Shown: positions 17,541-25,636 of the stretch, piece by piece | Numbering within the stretch: the first letter of the stretch is position 1 | Layout of the letters: each line of letters begins with the position of its first letter | DNA from: Stenotrophomonas maltophilia | GTDB lineage: Bacteria > Pseudomonadota > Gammaproteobacteria > Xanthomonadales > Xanthomonadaceae | Assembly: GCF_002799155.1 (NCBI RefSeq) | Contig: NZ_NERD01000001.1 | Span: forward strand, 45,115 to 109,114 | Direction: 5' to 3' | Length of the DNA stretch: 64,000 nucleotides | Made by a program: the position numbers and the translations under genes | Notes under the pieces: generated by a model | Databases searched by the model: none | Told to the model about the DNA's origin: nothing | The model's input: the letters and a program-made list of their open reading frames with translations, nothing else

Positions 17541-17626
17541 GAAGACGTTCAACGTGATGGAGGAAGCTGGACTCTAACCGCGCAGCTGGATCGAAATGTT
17601 CAGAAATCGCTGGATGATCGGGACCT

Positions 17627-17648
17627 GCCGGCCAGCGGCCGGCACTAC
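17627..17648. repeat. Single SMAG palindrome at a gene end
   Basis: CTGCCGGCCAGCGG with CCGGCACTAC, which is the reverse of GTAGTGCCGGCCGCTGGCCG. Its GTAG overlaps the end of the leftward gene at 17645-18610 and provides that gene's TAG stop. Confidence 0.8.
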
Positions 17649-18610
17649 CGCAATGCCAGCCGCGCTTTCACTTCCGCCGCGATCCGCGCGGTTTCGCGCA
17701 GTGGCTCGATGCGGTCGTACTGCCAGTCCAGCCAGTGCGCCTGCAATCGCCCGCGCTCGCGCAGCTGTTGCTGGAAGCGTGCCAGCCGCCCCTGCACGGT
17801 ATCGGCCAGCGCCACCATCACCGGCATGCGCGTGGCGCAGGCCTCCGAGAGCAGGTTCACCGAATCGGGCGAGACCACCACGCGGTTGGCCCAGCCGAGC
17901 AGGCCGCCATAGGGATTGGTGCCGTCGCCGCCATCGCCCCAGATCACGTGTGGCAGGTCGGCGAATTTCGCGCGCAGTATCTCGGCCAAGGCCGGTGGCG
18001 TGCGCCGCGAGGTGGTCGCCAGCAGGCTGCCGCCTTCGCTGCGGATCTGGTCGGCCAGTGCCTGGAACACGCCGACCATCGCCGTCTCGTCCCACGGTGC
18101 CAGCGGTGTCGGGCCGCCCACCAGCAGTGCGGTGCGCGGGCCGGGCAGGGTGCTGAAGCCGGCGAACGCGGCGCGGCCCCAGGCCAGCCAGTCGTCGTCC
18201 ACCGGGTTGAGGCTGCCGAGCAGGGTCAGCACGTTGTTGCCGCGCAGGGCATCGTGTTCGGGCACCACCACTACATCCCAGTGACGCGCGCCGATGCGCG
18301 GGTCGAGGATCTGCACCACCTGGCTGCCACGTGCGCGCAGCACGCGCAGGGCGCCAGCGGCCTGTCGGCCACAACCGATCGCCAGCGCCGGGGCGTCGGC
18401 AGCCAGCGTCGCGAAGGCCTCGCCGTAGCCGTTCACATCACCAGGCAGGCGTCGCGGCGACAGCCAGCGCCAGGGCGCGCGTGGCTGCAGCAGCAGCGGC
18501 CGATGGGTGCCCTGGCGCAGCGCCGTGGCCAGCGCGACCGCCTGGCGGACATTGCCCGCACGGCCGTCTGTGACCGTCCAGGGCGCGCTCGATCGTTTCA
18601 CCATTGGCAT
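17645..18610 (-). CDS. ELM1/GtrOC1-like family protein (DUF1022)
   Basis: A 321-residue protein of the family annotated as mitochondrial fission ELM1-like, with a glycosyltransferase-like fold. Recognisable stretches are TDGRAGNVRQAVALA near the N-terminus, DPRIGARHWDVVVVPEHD in the middle, and VSPDSVNLLSEACATRMPV near the C-terminus, where a nucleotide-sugar site is expected. In bacteria these genes are often near envelope polysaccharide functions; nothing here confirms that. The stop codon is the TAG of a SMAG element. The start may be either of two ATGs (18610 or 18604). Confidence 0.8.
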   Translation of the reverse strand: MPMVKRSSAPWTVTDGRAGNVRQAVALATALRQGTHRPLLLQPRAPWRWLSPRRLPGDVNGYGEAFATLAADAPALAIGCGRQAAGALRVLRARGSQVVQILDPRIGARHWDVVVVPEHDALRGNNVLTLLGSLNPVDDDWLAWGRAAFAGFSTLPGPRTALLVGGPTPLAPWDETAMVGVFQALADQIRSEGGSLLATTSRRTPPALAEILRAKFADLPHVIWGDGGDGTNPYGGLLGWANRVVVSPDSVNLLSEACATRMPVMVALADTVQGRLARFQQQLRERGRLQAHWLDWQYDRIEPLRETARIAAEVKARLALR

Positions 18611-18729
18611 TAATTCGTTTCAGCCCTGCTGGGTGTTGCAACAGTCGCGACACTCTACACTGCGGCTCGTCGTTTCGCCCCGCGCCGCCCGCGGGCACTG
18701 ACTTCCCTTAGCCGCCCTGGAGTTCACCG

Positions 18730-19320
18730 ATGTCCCACGCGCTCGACGCTGCTGCCCTCGATCAGCTGTTCCGCACCGCCCGTACACAGAACGCCTTCCT
18801 CGACACGCCGGTCCCGGCCAGCCTGCTGCAGGAACTGTACGACCTGGTGAAGTGGGGCCCGACCGCGGCCAACACCACGCCGGCCCGCTTCGTCTTCGTC
18901 ACCTCGAAGGAAGCCAAGGACAAGCTGGCCCCGGCCCTGTCCGAAGGCAACCTGGCCAAGACCATGGCCGCCCCGGTTACCGCCATCATCGGTTTCGACC
19001 TGGACTTCCACGAGAAGCTGCCGTACCTGTTCCCGCATACCGATGCCAAGGCCTGGTTCGACGGCCCGCAGGAAGGCCGCCACGAAGCCGCCATCCGCAA
19101 CGGCAGCCTGCAGGGTGCGTACCTGATCCTGGCCGCGCGCGCGCTGGGGCTGGATGCCGGCCCGATGTCCGGCTTCGATGCGGCCAAGGTGGATGAAGCC
19201 TTCTTCGCCGGCACCTCCATCAAGTCGAATTTCCTGGTCAACCTGGGTTACGGTGACCCGGCGGGCCTGTTCCCGCGTCTGCCGCGCCTGTCGTTCGACG
19301 AAGCGGCGCGCATCGCGTAA
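18730..19320 (+). CDS. Nitroreductase-family malonic semialdehyde reductase (RutE/HadB-like)
   Basis: A 196-residue FMN-dependent oxidoreductase. The family features are [19 protein letters not shown] at the FMN phosphate site, [27 protein letters not shown] in the middle and [21 protein letters not shown] near the C-terminus. This matches RutE-type enzymes (about 196 residues), which reduce malonic semialdehyde to 3-hydroxypropionate. No other rut genes are present, so a general semialdehyde or nitro-compound role is as likely. It is transcribed away from the ELM1-like gene and probably has its own promoter. Confidence 0.85.
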   Translation: MSHALDAAALDQLFRTARTQNAFLDTPVPASLLQELYDLVKWGPTAANTTPARFVFVTSKEAKDKLAPALSEGNLAKTMAAPVTAIIGFDLDFHEKLPYLFPHTDAKAWFDGPQEGRHEAAIRNGSLQGAYLILAARALGLDAGPMSGFDAAKVDEAFFAGTSIKSNFLVNLGYGDPAGLFPRLPRLSFDEAARIA

Positions 19321-19395
19321 GTCGCTGTATCGATTCCGGGCCGCCCCCTTGGCGGTCCCTGCTGTACCCACCCTACGATCCGGAGAGTTCCTGAG

Positions 19396-20103
19396 ATGAG
19401 CGCCACCCGTAAACTGCTGCTGCCGCTGGCCCTGACCCTGGCCATCGCCGCCTGCTCCAAGCCGGCCGACACCGCTGCCCCGGCTGCCGATGCTGCCGCC
19501 CCGGTCACCACCGAGCAGGCTGCCACCCCGGCCGCCGATGCCGCCGCCGCTGCGCCGGCCGCCGAAGCGATCAAGATCGCCTCGGGTACCTACAAGCTGG
19601 ACCCGAGCCACACCGACGTGCTGGCGCAGTGGAGCCACTTCGGCTTCTCCAACCCCAGCGCGCACTTCGGCAACGTCGAAGGCACCCTGGTGTACAACGC
19701 CGAAGACGTGACCAAGTCCACCGTGGAAGTGAAGCTGCCGCTGAGCGGCCTGAACAGCTTCACCGCCAAGTTCGACGAGCACCTGAAGAGCGCCGACTTC
19801 TTCGACGCCGCCAAGTTCGCCGATGCCACCTTCAAGAGCACCAAGGTGGAAGCTGCAGGCACCAACAAGCTGACCGTCACCGGTGACCTGACCATCAAGG
19901 GCATCACCAAGCCGGTCACCCTGGACGTCACCGTCAATGGCGGCGGCGAGCACCCGATGGCCAAGGTTCCGGCCGCCGGCTTCGACGCCACCACCACGCT
20001 GAAGCGCAGCGATTTCGGCGTCGGCGCCTATGCCCCGAACGTCAGCGATGAAGTGAAGATCCGTATCACCACCGAAGCCACCGGCGAAAAGCCGGCCGCT
20101 TGA
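19396..20103 (+). CDS. YceI-family lipoprotein
   Basis: A 235-residue protein with a lipoprotein signal (TLAIAACSK, lipobox IAAC) and an Ala/Pro-rich linker (about 22-58). A YceI lipocalin-like domain follows: YKLDPSHTDVLAQWSHFGF, the middle DEHLKSADFFDAAKFADATF and TVTGDLTIKGITKPVTLDV. YceI domains bind isoprenoid-type lipids in a beta-barrel, and here it would be anchored in the envelope. The segment SAHFGNVEGTLVY is also typical. A GGAGAG site precedes the ATG and a strong terminator follows, so the gene ends its own unit. Confidence 0.92.
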   Translation: MSATRKLLLPLALTLAIAACSKPADTAAPAADAAAPVTTEQAATPAADAAAAAPAAEAIKIASGTYKLDPSHTDVLAQWSHFGFSNPSAHFGNVEGTLVYNAEDVTKSTVEVKLPLSGLNSFTAKFDEHLKSADFFDAAKFADATFKSTKVEAAGTNKLTVTGDLTIKGITKPVTLDVTVNGGGEHPMAKVPAAGFDATTTLKRSDFGVGAYAPNVSDEVKIRITTEATGEKPAA

Positions 20104-20132
20104 TGCACTCAACTCACTCGTCGTGAGAAGGC

Positions 20133-20164
20133 AGAAGGCCCGCTGAAAAGCGGGCCTTCTTTTT
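20133..20164 (+). terminator. Rho-independent terminator after the YceI gene
   Basis: AGAAGGCCCGCT pairs perfectly with AGCGGGCCTTCT around GAAA, and the stem is followed by TTTT. Confidence 0.92.
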
Positions 20165-20172
20165 GGGTGCCG

Positions 20173-20235
20173 GTAGCGCCGGCCGCTGGCCGGCTGCGGA
20201 CCTGGATTCGGTGGGTGCGGACCGTTGGTCCGCAC
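20173..20235. repeat. Two SMAG-type palindromes
   Basis: GTAGCGCCGGCCGCTGGC (from 20173) and a related unit GGTGCGGACCGTTGGTCC (within 20211-20235) lie between the YceI terminator and the convergent hypothetical gene. Confidence 0.7.
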
Positions 20236-20241
20236 GATCCC

Positions 20242-20643
20242 TCAGCGCAACGTGCCCAACCACGCCGCACACGCGTCGCTCGGGCTCTGCTTGGCCTTCA
20301 CCGCCAGCCCGCTTACGCGCACGAAGGTCTGCGCGGCCTGCGCCACCACCTGGCGTGCGATCAGCGCCGCCTGCTTGGTCGCGGCCTGCTGCTTGCGCAG
20401 CTGCACGATGTTGATCGAAGGCCGGCCAACCGGTGCGTACTTCTGGTCCCGGCGCAGCACGTCGGCCACCTGTGCCACTTCGAATTCGGCCTGCAGGTAG
20501 CGGTGCTGTGCCTCCACCAGCTCACGCAGCGGTACACGCAGGGCAGCGGCATCGGCGAAGGCGGCCAGCGCCGCATCGCAGGCAGCGTCATCGGCAAAGC
20601 GGGTACGCAGCGCGTCCACGCTGGCCAGGGTCAGTTTGGCCAT
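20242..20643 (-). CDS. Hypothetical cytosolic protein
   Basis: A 133-residue alpha-helical, Ala-rich protein without a signal or membrane segment (MAKLTLASVDALRTRFADD ... VAQVADVLRRDQKYAPVG ... VRVSGLAVKAKQS). The ATG at 20643 is preceded by GAGG; the frame upstream of it is repeat DNA. No family recognised. It is bounded on both sides by SMAG palindromes. Confidence 0.6.
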   Translation of the reverse strand: MAKLTLASVDALRTRFADDAACDAALAAFADAAALRVPLRELVEAQHRYLQAEFEVAQVADVLRRDQKYAPVGRPSINIVQLRKQQAATKQAALIARQVVAQAAQTFVRVSGLAVKAKQSPSDACAAWLGTLR

Positions 20644-20697
20644 GTGGGCCTCGTTGCTGCAGGAAAGGAGCGCGATTGTCGCATTGCTTGCCGGGTC

Positions 20698-20856
20698 GTG
20701 CCGGCCGCTGGCCGGCAACTGCATGGGAATGTGCGGACCAACGGTCCGCACCCACCAGTCGATGGCGGTCCGCACCCACCGAGGGCGGAGCAGCCGAGCA
20801 TGGGCTCGGATCTACACAGTCGAGAGCGTGCGGACCAACGGTCCGCACCCACCAGG
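20698..20856. repeat. SMAG palindrome cluster
   Basis: One GTGCCGGCCGCTGGCCGGCA element (about 20699-20718) and two copies of GTGCGGACCAACGGTCCGCA (about 20731 and 20828), the latter two separated by about 97 nt, make up this cluster. It lies between two leftward genes and no coding sequence is supported. Confidence 0.72.
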
Positions 20857-20882
20857 GAGGGTTCGCACCTACCGTCTTTTGC

Positions 20883-21680
20883 TCAATCGCCGTCGGTTTC
20901 GTCCGGGTGGGCCTTCCAGTAGCCGGTCGAGCGGATCCAGTCGCGCGGCACGCCCAGGTGGCCTTCGATGAACTTGCGCATCATCCGCGCGCGGCGCGAT
21001 TCGGTGGCGATCCAGTAGAAGACATCGCCGTCCGGTGCTTCGAAGTCGGTCAGCATGTCTTCCAGCAGCGTGCTGGTGGCCGCCGGGAAGCCGTTGCGCT
21101 CCAGCCAGTGGATGCGCACGTTCTCGTACTGCGGTAGCTCCTGGCGCTCGGCTTCGTCGCTCACTTCGATGAAGGCCTGCACTTCGGCGCCGTCCGGAAG
21201 CACGTCCAGCCAGCGGGCGATGGCCGGCAGCGCGGTTTCATCGCCGATCAGCACGTAAGCGTCGTAACTGTCGGCCACCACGAACGAACCGCGCGGGCCG
21301 CCGATCACCAGCACGTCGCCGGCCTGCGCCTGCTCGGCCCACGGCCCGGCAATGCCCTGGTCGTGCAGCACGAAGTCGATGGCCAGCTCGCCGGTTTCGT
21401 GGTCCCACCAGCGCGGGGTGTAGTCGCGCGCTGGCGAGGGCTCCTTGCCGGCCGGGTAGCTGCGGCCTTCAGCGGTCAGCACCGGCAGCACCATCTCACC
21501 GCTGCTGTTGGGGAAGAACAGCTTGATGTGGTCGTCGGCGCCGGGCGAATCGAAGCCGGCCAGATCGTCGCCGCCCAGCACCACGCGGCGCATGTGCGGG
21601 GTGACTTCTTCGGTGCGCAGCACGGTCAGTTCACGGAAGCGCACATCCAGGCGCAGGCGCGTGTTGTTGTGTTCGGTCAT
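20883..21680 (-). CDS. Siderophore-interacting protein / NAD(P)H ferric-siderophore reductase (YqjH/ViuB family)
   Basis: A 265-residue flavoreductase. The FAD-binding beta-barrel carries PHMRRVVLGGDDLAGF and the RDYTPRWWD motif, close to the RxYTxR signature. The NAD(P)H half starts at VLIGGPRGSF and ends in YWIATESRRARMMRKFIEGH, then TGYWKAHPDE. Enzymes of this family reduce and release iron from ferric siderophores in the cytosol. The gene lies 60 nt downstream of a PadR regulator in the same direction, the same pairing as E. coli yqjH-yqjI. Confidence 0.9.
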   Translation of the reverse strand: MTEHNNTRLRLDVRFRELTVLRTEEVTPHMRRVVLGGDDLAGFDSPGADDHIKLFFPNSSGEMVLPVLTAEGRSYPAGKEPSPARDYTPRWWDHETGELAIDFVLHDQGIAGPWAEQAQAGDVLVIGGPRGSFVVADSYDAYVLIGDETALPAIARWLDVLPDGAEVQAFIEVSDEAERQELPQYENVRIHWLERNGFPAATSTLLEDMLTDFEAPDGDVFYWIATESRRARMMRKFIEGHLGVPRDWIRSTGYWKAHPDETDGD

Positions 21681-21740
21681 GGGGATACCTGCAAAGGTGT
21701 CGCGCGGGGGCGCGCGGCATGGGGGAGGACCTGGCTGGAT

Positions 21741-22301
21741 TCAGTCTGGCTGGGTCGTTGAAAGTGGTGATGCCTCGCTACCGGCGGTACCGTTCAGCAG
21801 GGCCGAGGCCCGCGTCAGCAGCGCCGCCACCTCGTCCGCCTCACCCTCGGCCCAGCGGCCGTGGTGGTGCACCAACGCCCGCTTGAACTCGCGCAGGGCC
21901 GTGGCCAGCGGCGGCGGCAGCGAGGCCTTGGTGATCTCGCGGGCACGGTCGAAGGCGCGTCGCTGCGCCAAGCGCACCTGGGTGCGCTGCACCTTCAGCT
22001 CGAACTCGCCGGCGGCGGTGATGCGGAAGATCCGCTTGCCGTCCACTTCCTCGGCCTCGATCCAGCCGGCCTGCTCGAAGCTGGCCAACAGCGGATACAT
22101 GGTGCCGGCGCTGGGCGTATAGGCCTGCATGAACTGGTTGCTGATCAGCTGCATCAGTTCGTAGCCATGGCGCGGCTGCTCGCCGATCAGGGCCAGCACC
22201 AGCAGGCGCAGGTCGCCGCGGCTGAGCACGCGCGGCTGGCCATTGCGGCGCGGCACCGCCGGATCGGTGGAACGGGCTCTGGGAGAAGCGGTACGGCTCA
22301 T
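21741..22301 (-). CDS. PadR-family transcriptional regulator
   Basis: A 186-residue winged-helix repressor. The PadR DNA-binding domain is at about 30-105 (LLVLALIGEQPRHGYELMQLI; AYTPSAGTMYPLLASFEQAGWI; EVDGKRIFRIT), followed by a C-terminal helical dimerisation region. The ATG at 22301 is chosen because the frame upstream reads through the operator repeats. It precedes the ferric-siderophore reductase as one leftward operon. By analogy with E. coli YqjI it should repress its own operon in response to metal or iron, although the His/Cys-rich N-terminal extension of YqjI is not present. Confidence 0.88.
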   Translation of the reverse strand: MSRTASPRARSTDPAVPRRNGQPRVLSRGDLRLLVLALIGEQPRHGYELMQLISNQFMQAYTPSAGTMYPLLASFEQAGWIEAEEVDGKRIFRITAAGEFELKVQRTQVRLAQRRAFDRAREITKASLPPPLATALREFKRALVHHHGRWAEGEADEVAALLTRASALLNGTAGSEASPLSTTQPD

Positions 22302-22303
22302 TT

Positions 22304-22348
22304 CGATATATCGGTAAACGAGTGTGCAAACGATATATCGATATATCG
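22304..22348 (-). promoter_or_regulatory. Probable PadR operator: three CGATATATCG palindromes
   Basis: Perfect 10-bp palindromes CGATATATCG occur at 22304-22313, 22331-22340 and 22339-22348, the last two overlapping by two bases. They directly precede the PadR start codon and are strikingly AT-rich in this GC-rich window. The likely reading is autoregulation of the PadR-reductase operon. Confidence 0.78.
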
Positions 22349-22415
22349 AAGCCGGCAATCATCGATCCGGCCACAAGCAGGTCCGTTTTGGGCCACGGCC
22401 GGCCACGCGCACAGC

Positions 22416-22443
22416 AAAAGGGGCGCCCCTTGCAGGGCGCCCC
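22416..22443 (-). terminator. Terminator-like hairpin reading leftward, no gene assigned
   Basis: GGGCGCCC (22421-22428) pairs with GGGCGCCC (22435-22442). On the leftward strand the stem is followed by TTTT (22416-22419). No gene ends here: the region 22349-22846 holds no credible coding sequence on either strand. It may protect the PadR operon from transcription starting near aceE, or end a short RNA. Confidence 0.5.
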
Positions 22444-22846
22444 GGCGATGCTGTGGAAGGGAGCAGGGCCGCCAGGCCCATCACTCGCGGCCCACGCTGG
22501 ACCGAAGGTGGGCACCGATCCAGAGGCAGGTGCGACATGTTGTCGCCGGTTCAGTACCGTTGCCCGAACCGCCCCTACGGCGGTGCCGGAGTTGCCCTAC
22601 AACCGTCATCGGCAGCAGTAACACTGCGTCCTGCACATGGGCGCAGCGGCCCGCAAGCGACAGCCCGCGCAGCCGCCAAGGCCCGCCGCAGGGCCTTCAG
22701 CGGGCCCGGCAAGCCCCTTGCGGACACTGGCCGCTTGCATCCATACGCCTGCGTAGCCAAGTGACGAAAGCCCTTGGTGCGCTACACTTTGCGGTCTAGA
22801 AATCTATACAACAGTCGCGCGCGTGCGTGCGGTTATGGGAGCGCTA

Positions 22847-25534
22847 ATGAACTGGTTGAACGAGGTGCTGAACAACGACCCGAATCCTGTGGAAACCCAG
22901 GAGTGGATCGAGTCGTTGAAGGCCGTTATTGATGTCGAGGGCTCCGAGCGCGCGCATCAGTTGCTGGAAGGCATGGTGGAACTGACCCGTCGTTCGGGCG
23001 CCTACCTGCCGTTCTCTCCCACCACCGAGTACGTCAACACCATTGAGCCGCAGCTCGAGGCCAAGAGCCCGGGCAATGCCGAGCTGGAATGGCGCATCCG
23101 TTCGATCATCCGCTGGAACGCGATGGCCACCGTCGTGCGCGCCAACCGCAAGCCGGGTGACCTGGGCGGCCACATCGCCTCGTTCGCCTCCGGCGCCACC
23201 CTGTACGACGTGGGCTTCAACCACTTCTGGCGCGCCCCGAGCGAAAACCACCCGGGCGACCTGCTGTTCATCCAGGGCCACAGCGCCCCGGGCATCTACG
23301 CGCGTTCCTTCCTGGAAGGCCGCATCAGCGAAGAGCAGCTGGACAAGTTCCGCATGGAAGTGGACGGCGGCGGCCTGTCCTCGTACCCGCACCCGTGGCT
23401 GATGCCGGAATACTGGCAGACCCCAACCGTGTCGATGGGCCTGGGCCCGCTGGCCGCCATCTACCAGGCGCAGTTCATGCGCTACCTGGAAAACCGTGGC
23501 CTGATCGAGAAGTCTGACCGCAAGGTGTGGTGCTTCATCGGCGACGGCGAGAGCGACGAGCCGGAAACCCTGGGTGCCATCGCCCTGGCCGGCCGTGAAG
23601 GCCTGGACAACCTGATCTTCGTGGTGAACTGCAACCTGCAGCGCCTGGACGGCCCGGTGCGCGGCAACGGCAAGATCATCCAGGAACTGGAAGGCGTGTT
23701 CCGTGGCGGCGGCTGGAACGTGATCAAGCTGCTGTGGGGCGGTTACTGGGATGCCCTGCTGGCCAAGGACAGCGACGGCGTCCTGAAGAAGCTGATGATG
23801 GAAACCGTCGACGGTGAATACCAGAACTGCAAGGCCTTCGGCGGCGCGTACACCCGCGAGCATTTCTTCGGCAAGTACCCGGAAACCGCTGCGATGGTGG
23901 CCGGCCTGAGCGACGACGACATCTGGCGCCTGAACCGTGGCGGCCACGACCCGCACAAGGTGTACGCCGCCTACCACCAGGCCGTGAACACCAAGGGCAT
24001 GCCGACCGTCATCCTGGCCAAGACCGTGAAGGGTTACGGCATGGGCAGCGCCGGTGAAGCGCTGAACCCGACCCACCAGACCAAGAAGCTGGACGACGAA
24101 GCGGTGCGCCACTTCCGCGACCGCTTCAACATTCCGGTGACCGACGCGCAGCTGGCCGACGGCCAGGTGCCGTTCTACCACCCGGGCCCGGATTCGCCGG
24201 AAGTGCAGTACCTGCAGGAACGCCGTGCCGCACTGGGTGGTTACCTGCCGCAGCGCCGCCGCAAGGCCGACAAGACCTTCGTGGCACCGAAGCTGGAAGC
24301 CTACGAGCGCCTGCTGAAGAGCAGCGGCGAGCGCAGCTACTCCACCACCATGGCCTTCGTGCAGAGCCTGAACATCACCCTGCGTGACAAGGAACTGGGC
24401 CCGCACATCGTGCCGATCGTGGCCGACGAAGCCCGTACCTTCGGTATGGAAGGCCTGTTCCGCCAGATCGGCATCTACGCGCCGTTCGGCCAGAAGTACA
24501 AGCCGGTCGATGCCGACCAGCTGATGTTCTACCGCGAAGACCAGAGCGGCCAGGTGCTGCAGCAGGGCATCAGCGAGCCGGGCGCCATCGCCTCGTGGAT
24601 GGCCGCCGGTACCAGCTACTCGGTCAGCAACGTGCCGATGCTGCCGTTCTACATCTACTACTCGATGTTCGGCTTCCAGCGCGTGGGCGACCTGGCCTGG
24701 CAGGCAGCGGACATGCGTACCCGCGGCTTCCTGCTGGGTGGCACCGCCGGCCGCACCACGCTGAACGGTGAAGGCCTGCAGCACGAAGATGGCTTCAGCC
24801 ATCTGGTGGCCGGTGGTATCCCGAACGTGCGCAGCTACGACCCGACCTTCGGCTTCGAAGTGACCGTGGTGCTGCAGCACGGTACCAAGCGCATGATGGA
24901 AGACCAGGTGGACGAGTATTACTACGTCACCCTGATGAACGAGAACTACACCCACCCGGAAATGCCGGAAGGCGCCGCCGAGGGCATCATCAAGGGCATG
25001 TACCTGCTGACCGACGCCGGCAAGCCGAAGAAGGGCGAGCTGCGCGTGCAGCTGCTGGGCTCCGGCACCATCCTGCGCGAAGCCATTGCCGCGGCCGAGC
25101 TGCTGGACAAGGACTTCGGCGTGACCGCCGACATCTGGAGCTGCCCGAGCTTCAACGAACTGCGTCGCGATGGTTTCGACGTGGAACGTGCCAACCGCCT
25201 GCATCCGGAAGGTGAGCAGCGCAAGGCCTACGTGACCGAACTGCTGGAAGGCCGCCAGGGCCCGGCGATTGCCGCCACCGACTACGTGCGTGCGTATGCG
25301 GACCAGATCCGCGCGTTCGTGCCGATGTCGTACACCGTGCTGGGTACCGATGGTTTCGGCCGTTCGGATACGCGTGCGAACCTGCGCCGGTTCTTTGAGG
25401 TGGATCGCTACTACATCGCGCATGCCGCGATTGCGGCGCTGGCGAAGGAAGGGAAGATGACCGCGAAGGATGTGGCCCGGGCGATCAAGCAGTACAAGAT
25501 TGATCCGGAGAAGGCTAATCCTGTTGGGGTTTGA
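22847..25534 (+). CDS. aceE: Pyruvate dehydrogenase E1 component, homodimeric type
   Basis: An 895-residue thiamine-diphosphate enzyme that decarboxylates pyruvate and acetylates the E2 lipoyl domain. The TPP/Mg motif GDGESDEPETLGAIALAGRE...NCNLQRLDGPV matches the GDGxxxEPE...N pattern of homodimeric E1. Other features are FIQGHSAPGIYARSFLEGR near the N-terminus and the C-terminal transketolase-like part with LGTDGFGRSDTR. Start at 22847 (MNWLNEVLNND) with GGAG eight nt upstream; E. coli AceE is 887 residues. The E2/E3 genes are not adjacent: an accessory island follows directly, so aceE stands apart from aceF/lpd here. Confidence 0.97.
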   Translation: MNWLNEVLNNDPNPVETQEWIESLKAVIDVEGSERAHQLLEGMVELTRRSGAYLPFSPTTEYVNTIEPQLEAKSPGNAELEWRIRSIIRWNAMATVVRANRKPGDLGGHIASFASGATLYDVGFNHFWRAPSENHPGDLLFIQGHSAPGIYARSFLEGRISEEQLDKFRMEVDGGGLSSYPHPWLMPEYWQTPTVSMGLGPLAAIYQAQFMRYLENRGLIEKSDRKVWCFIGDGESDEPETLGAIALAGREGLDNLIFVVNCNLQRLDGPVRGNGKIIQELEGVFRGGGWNVIKLLWGGYWDALLAKDSDGVLKKLMMETVDGEYQNCKAFGGAYTREHFFGKYPETAAMVAGLSDDDIWRLNRGGHDPHKVYAAYHQAVNTKGMPTVILAKTVKGYGMGSAGEALNPTHQTKKLDDEAVRHFRDRFNIPVTDAQLADGQVPFYHPGPDSPEVQYLQERRAALGGYLPQRRRKADKTFVAPKLEAYERLLKSSGERSYSTTMAFVQSLNITLRDKELGPHIVPIVADEARTFGMEGLFRQIGIYAPFGQKYKPVDADQLMFYREDQSGQVLQQGISEPGAIASWMAAGTSYSVSNVPMLPFYIYYSMFGFQRVGDLAWQAADMRTRGFLLGGTAGRTTLNGEGLQHEDGFSHLVAGGIPNVRSYDPTFGFEVTVVLQHGTKRMMEDQVDEYYYVTLMNENYTHPEMPEGAAEGIIKGMYLLTDAGKPKKGELRVQLLGSGTILREAIAAAELLDKDFGVTADIWSCPSFNELRRDGFDVERANRLHPEGEQRKAYVTELLEGRQGPAIAATDYVRAYADQIRAFVPMSYTVLGTDGFGRSDTRANLRRFFEVDRYYIAHAAIAALAKEGKMTAKDVARAIKQYKIDPEKANPVGV

Positions 25535-25559
25535 TTCCGTCAATTAATTGGCGTGAGAA

Positions 25560-25585
25560 GGGGCGGCCATTGGTCGCCCTTTTTT
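25560..25585 (+). terminator. Rho-independent terminator after aceE
   Basis: GGGCGGCC (25561-25568) pairs with GGTCGCCC around ATT, with one G-T pair, and is followed by TTTTTT. It marks the junction between core DNA and the AT-rich island. Confidence 0.85.
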
Positions 25586-25636
25586 CTTTCATTTTTCGGC
25601 TTCATCTGTGATGATTATGAGACAAAGGAGGAGGGT

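Noticed and set aside
14661..17912. A 1083-codon rightward open frame
   Set aside because: It runs antisense through the YhhQ, DUF2145 and lipoprotein genes and through repeats; an artefact of GC-rich third positions.
22452..22466. GGAAGGGAGCAG resembling the SRP (4.5S) RNA loop
   Set aside because: The flanking bases do not pair to form helix 8 and the CAGG side of the loop is missing.
22844..25543. An 899-codon leftward open frame opposite aceE
   Set aside because: Antisense shadow of the aceE codon pattern in GC-rich DNA; no family features and aceE is unmistakable.
25553..25636. Upstream start (25553) for the AAA ATPase
   Set aside because: That start lies in the aceE terminator and lacks a ribosome site; AAAGGAGGAG before 25637 is decisive.
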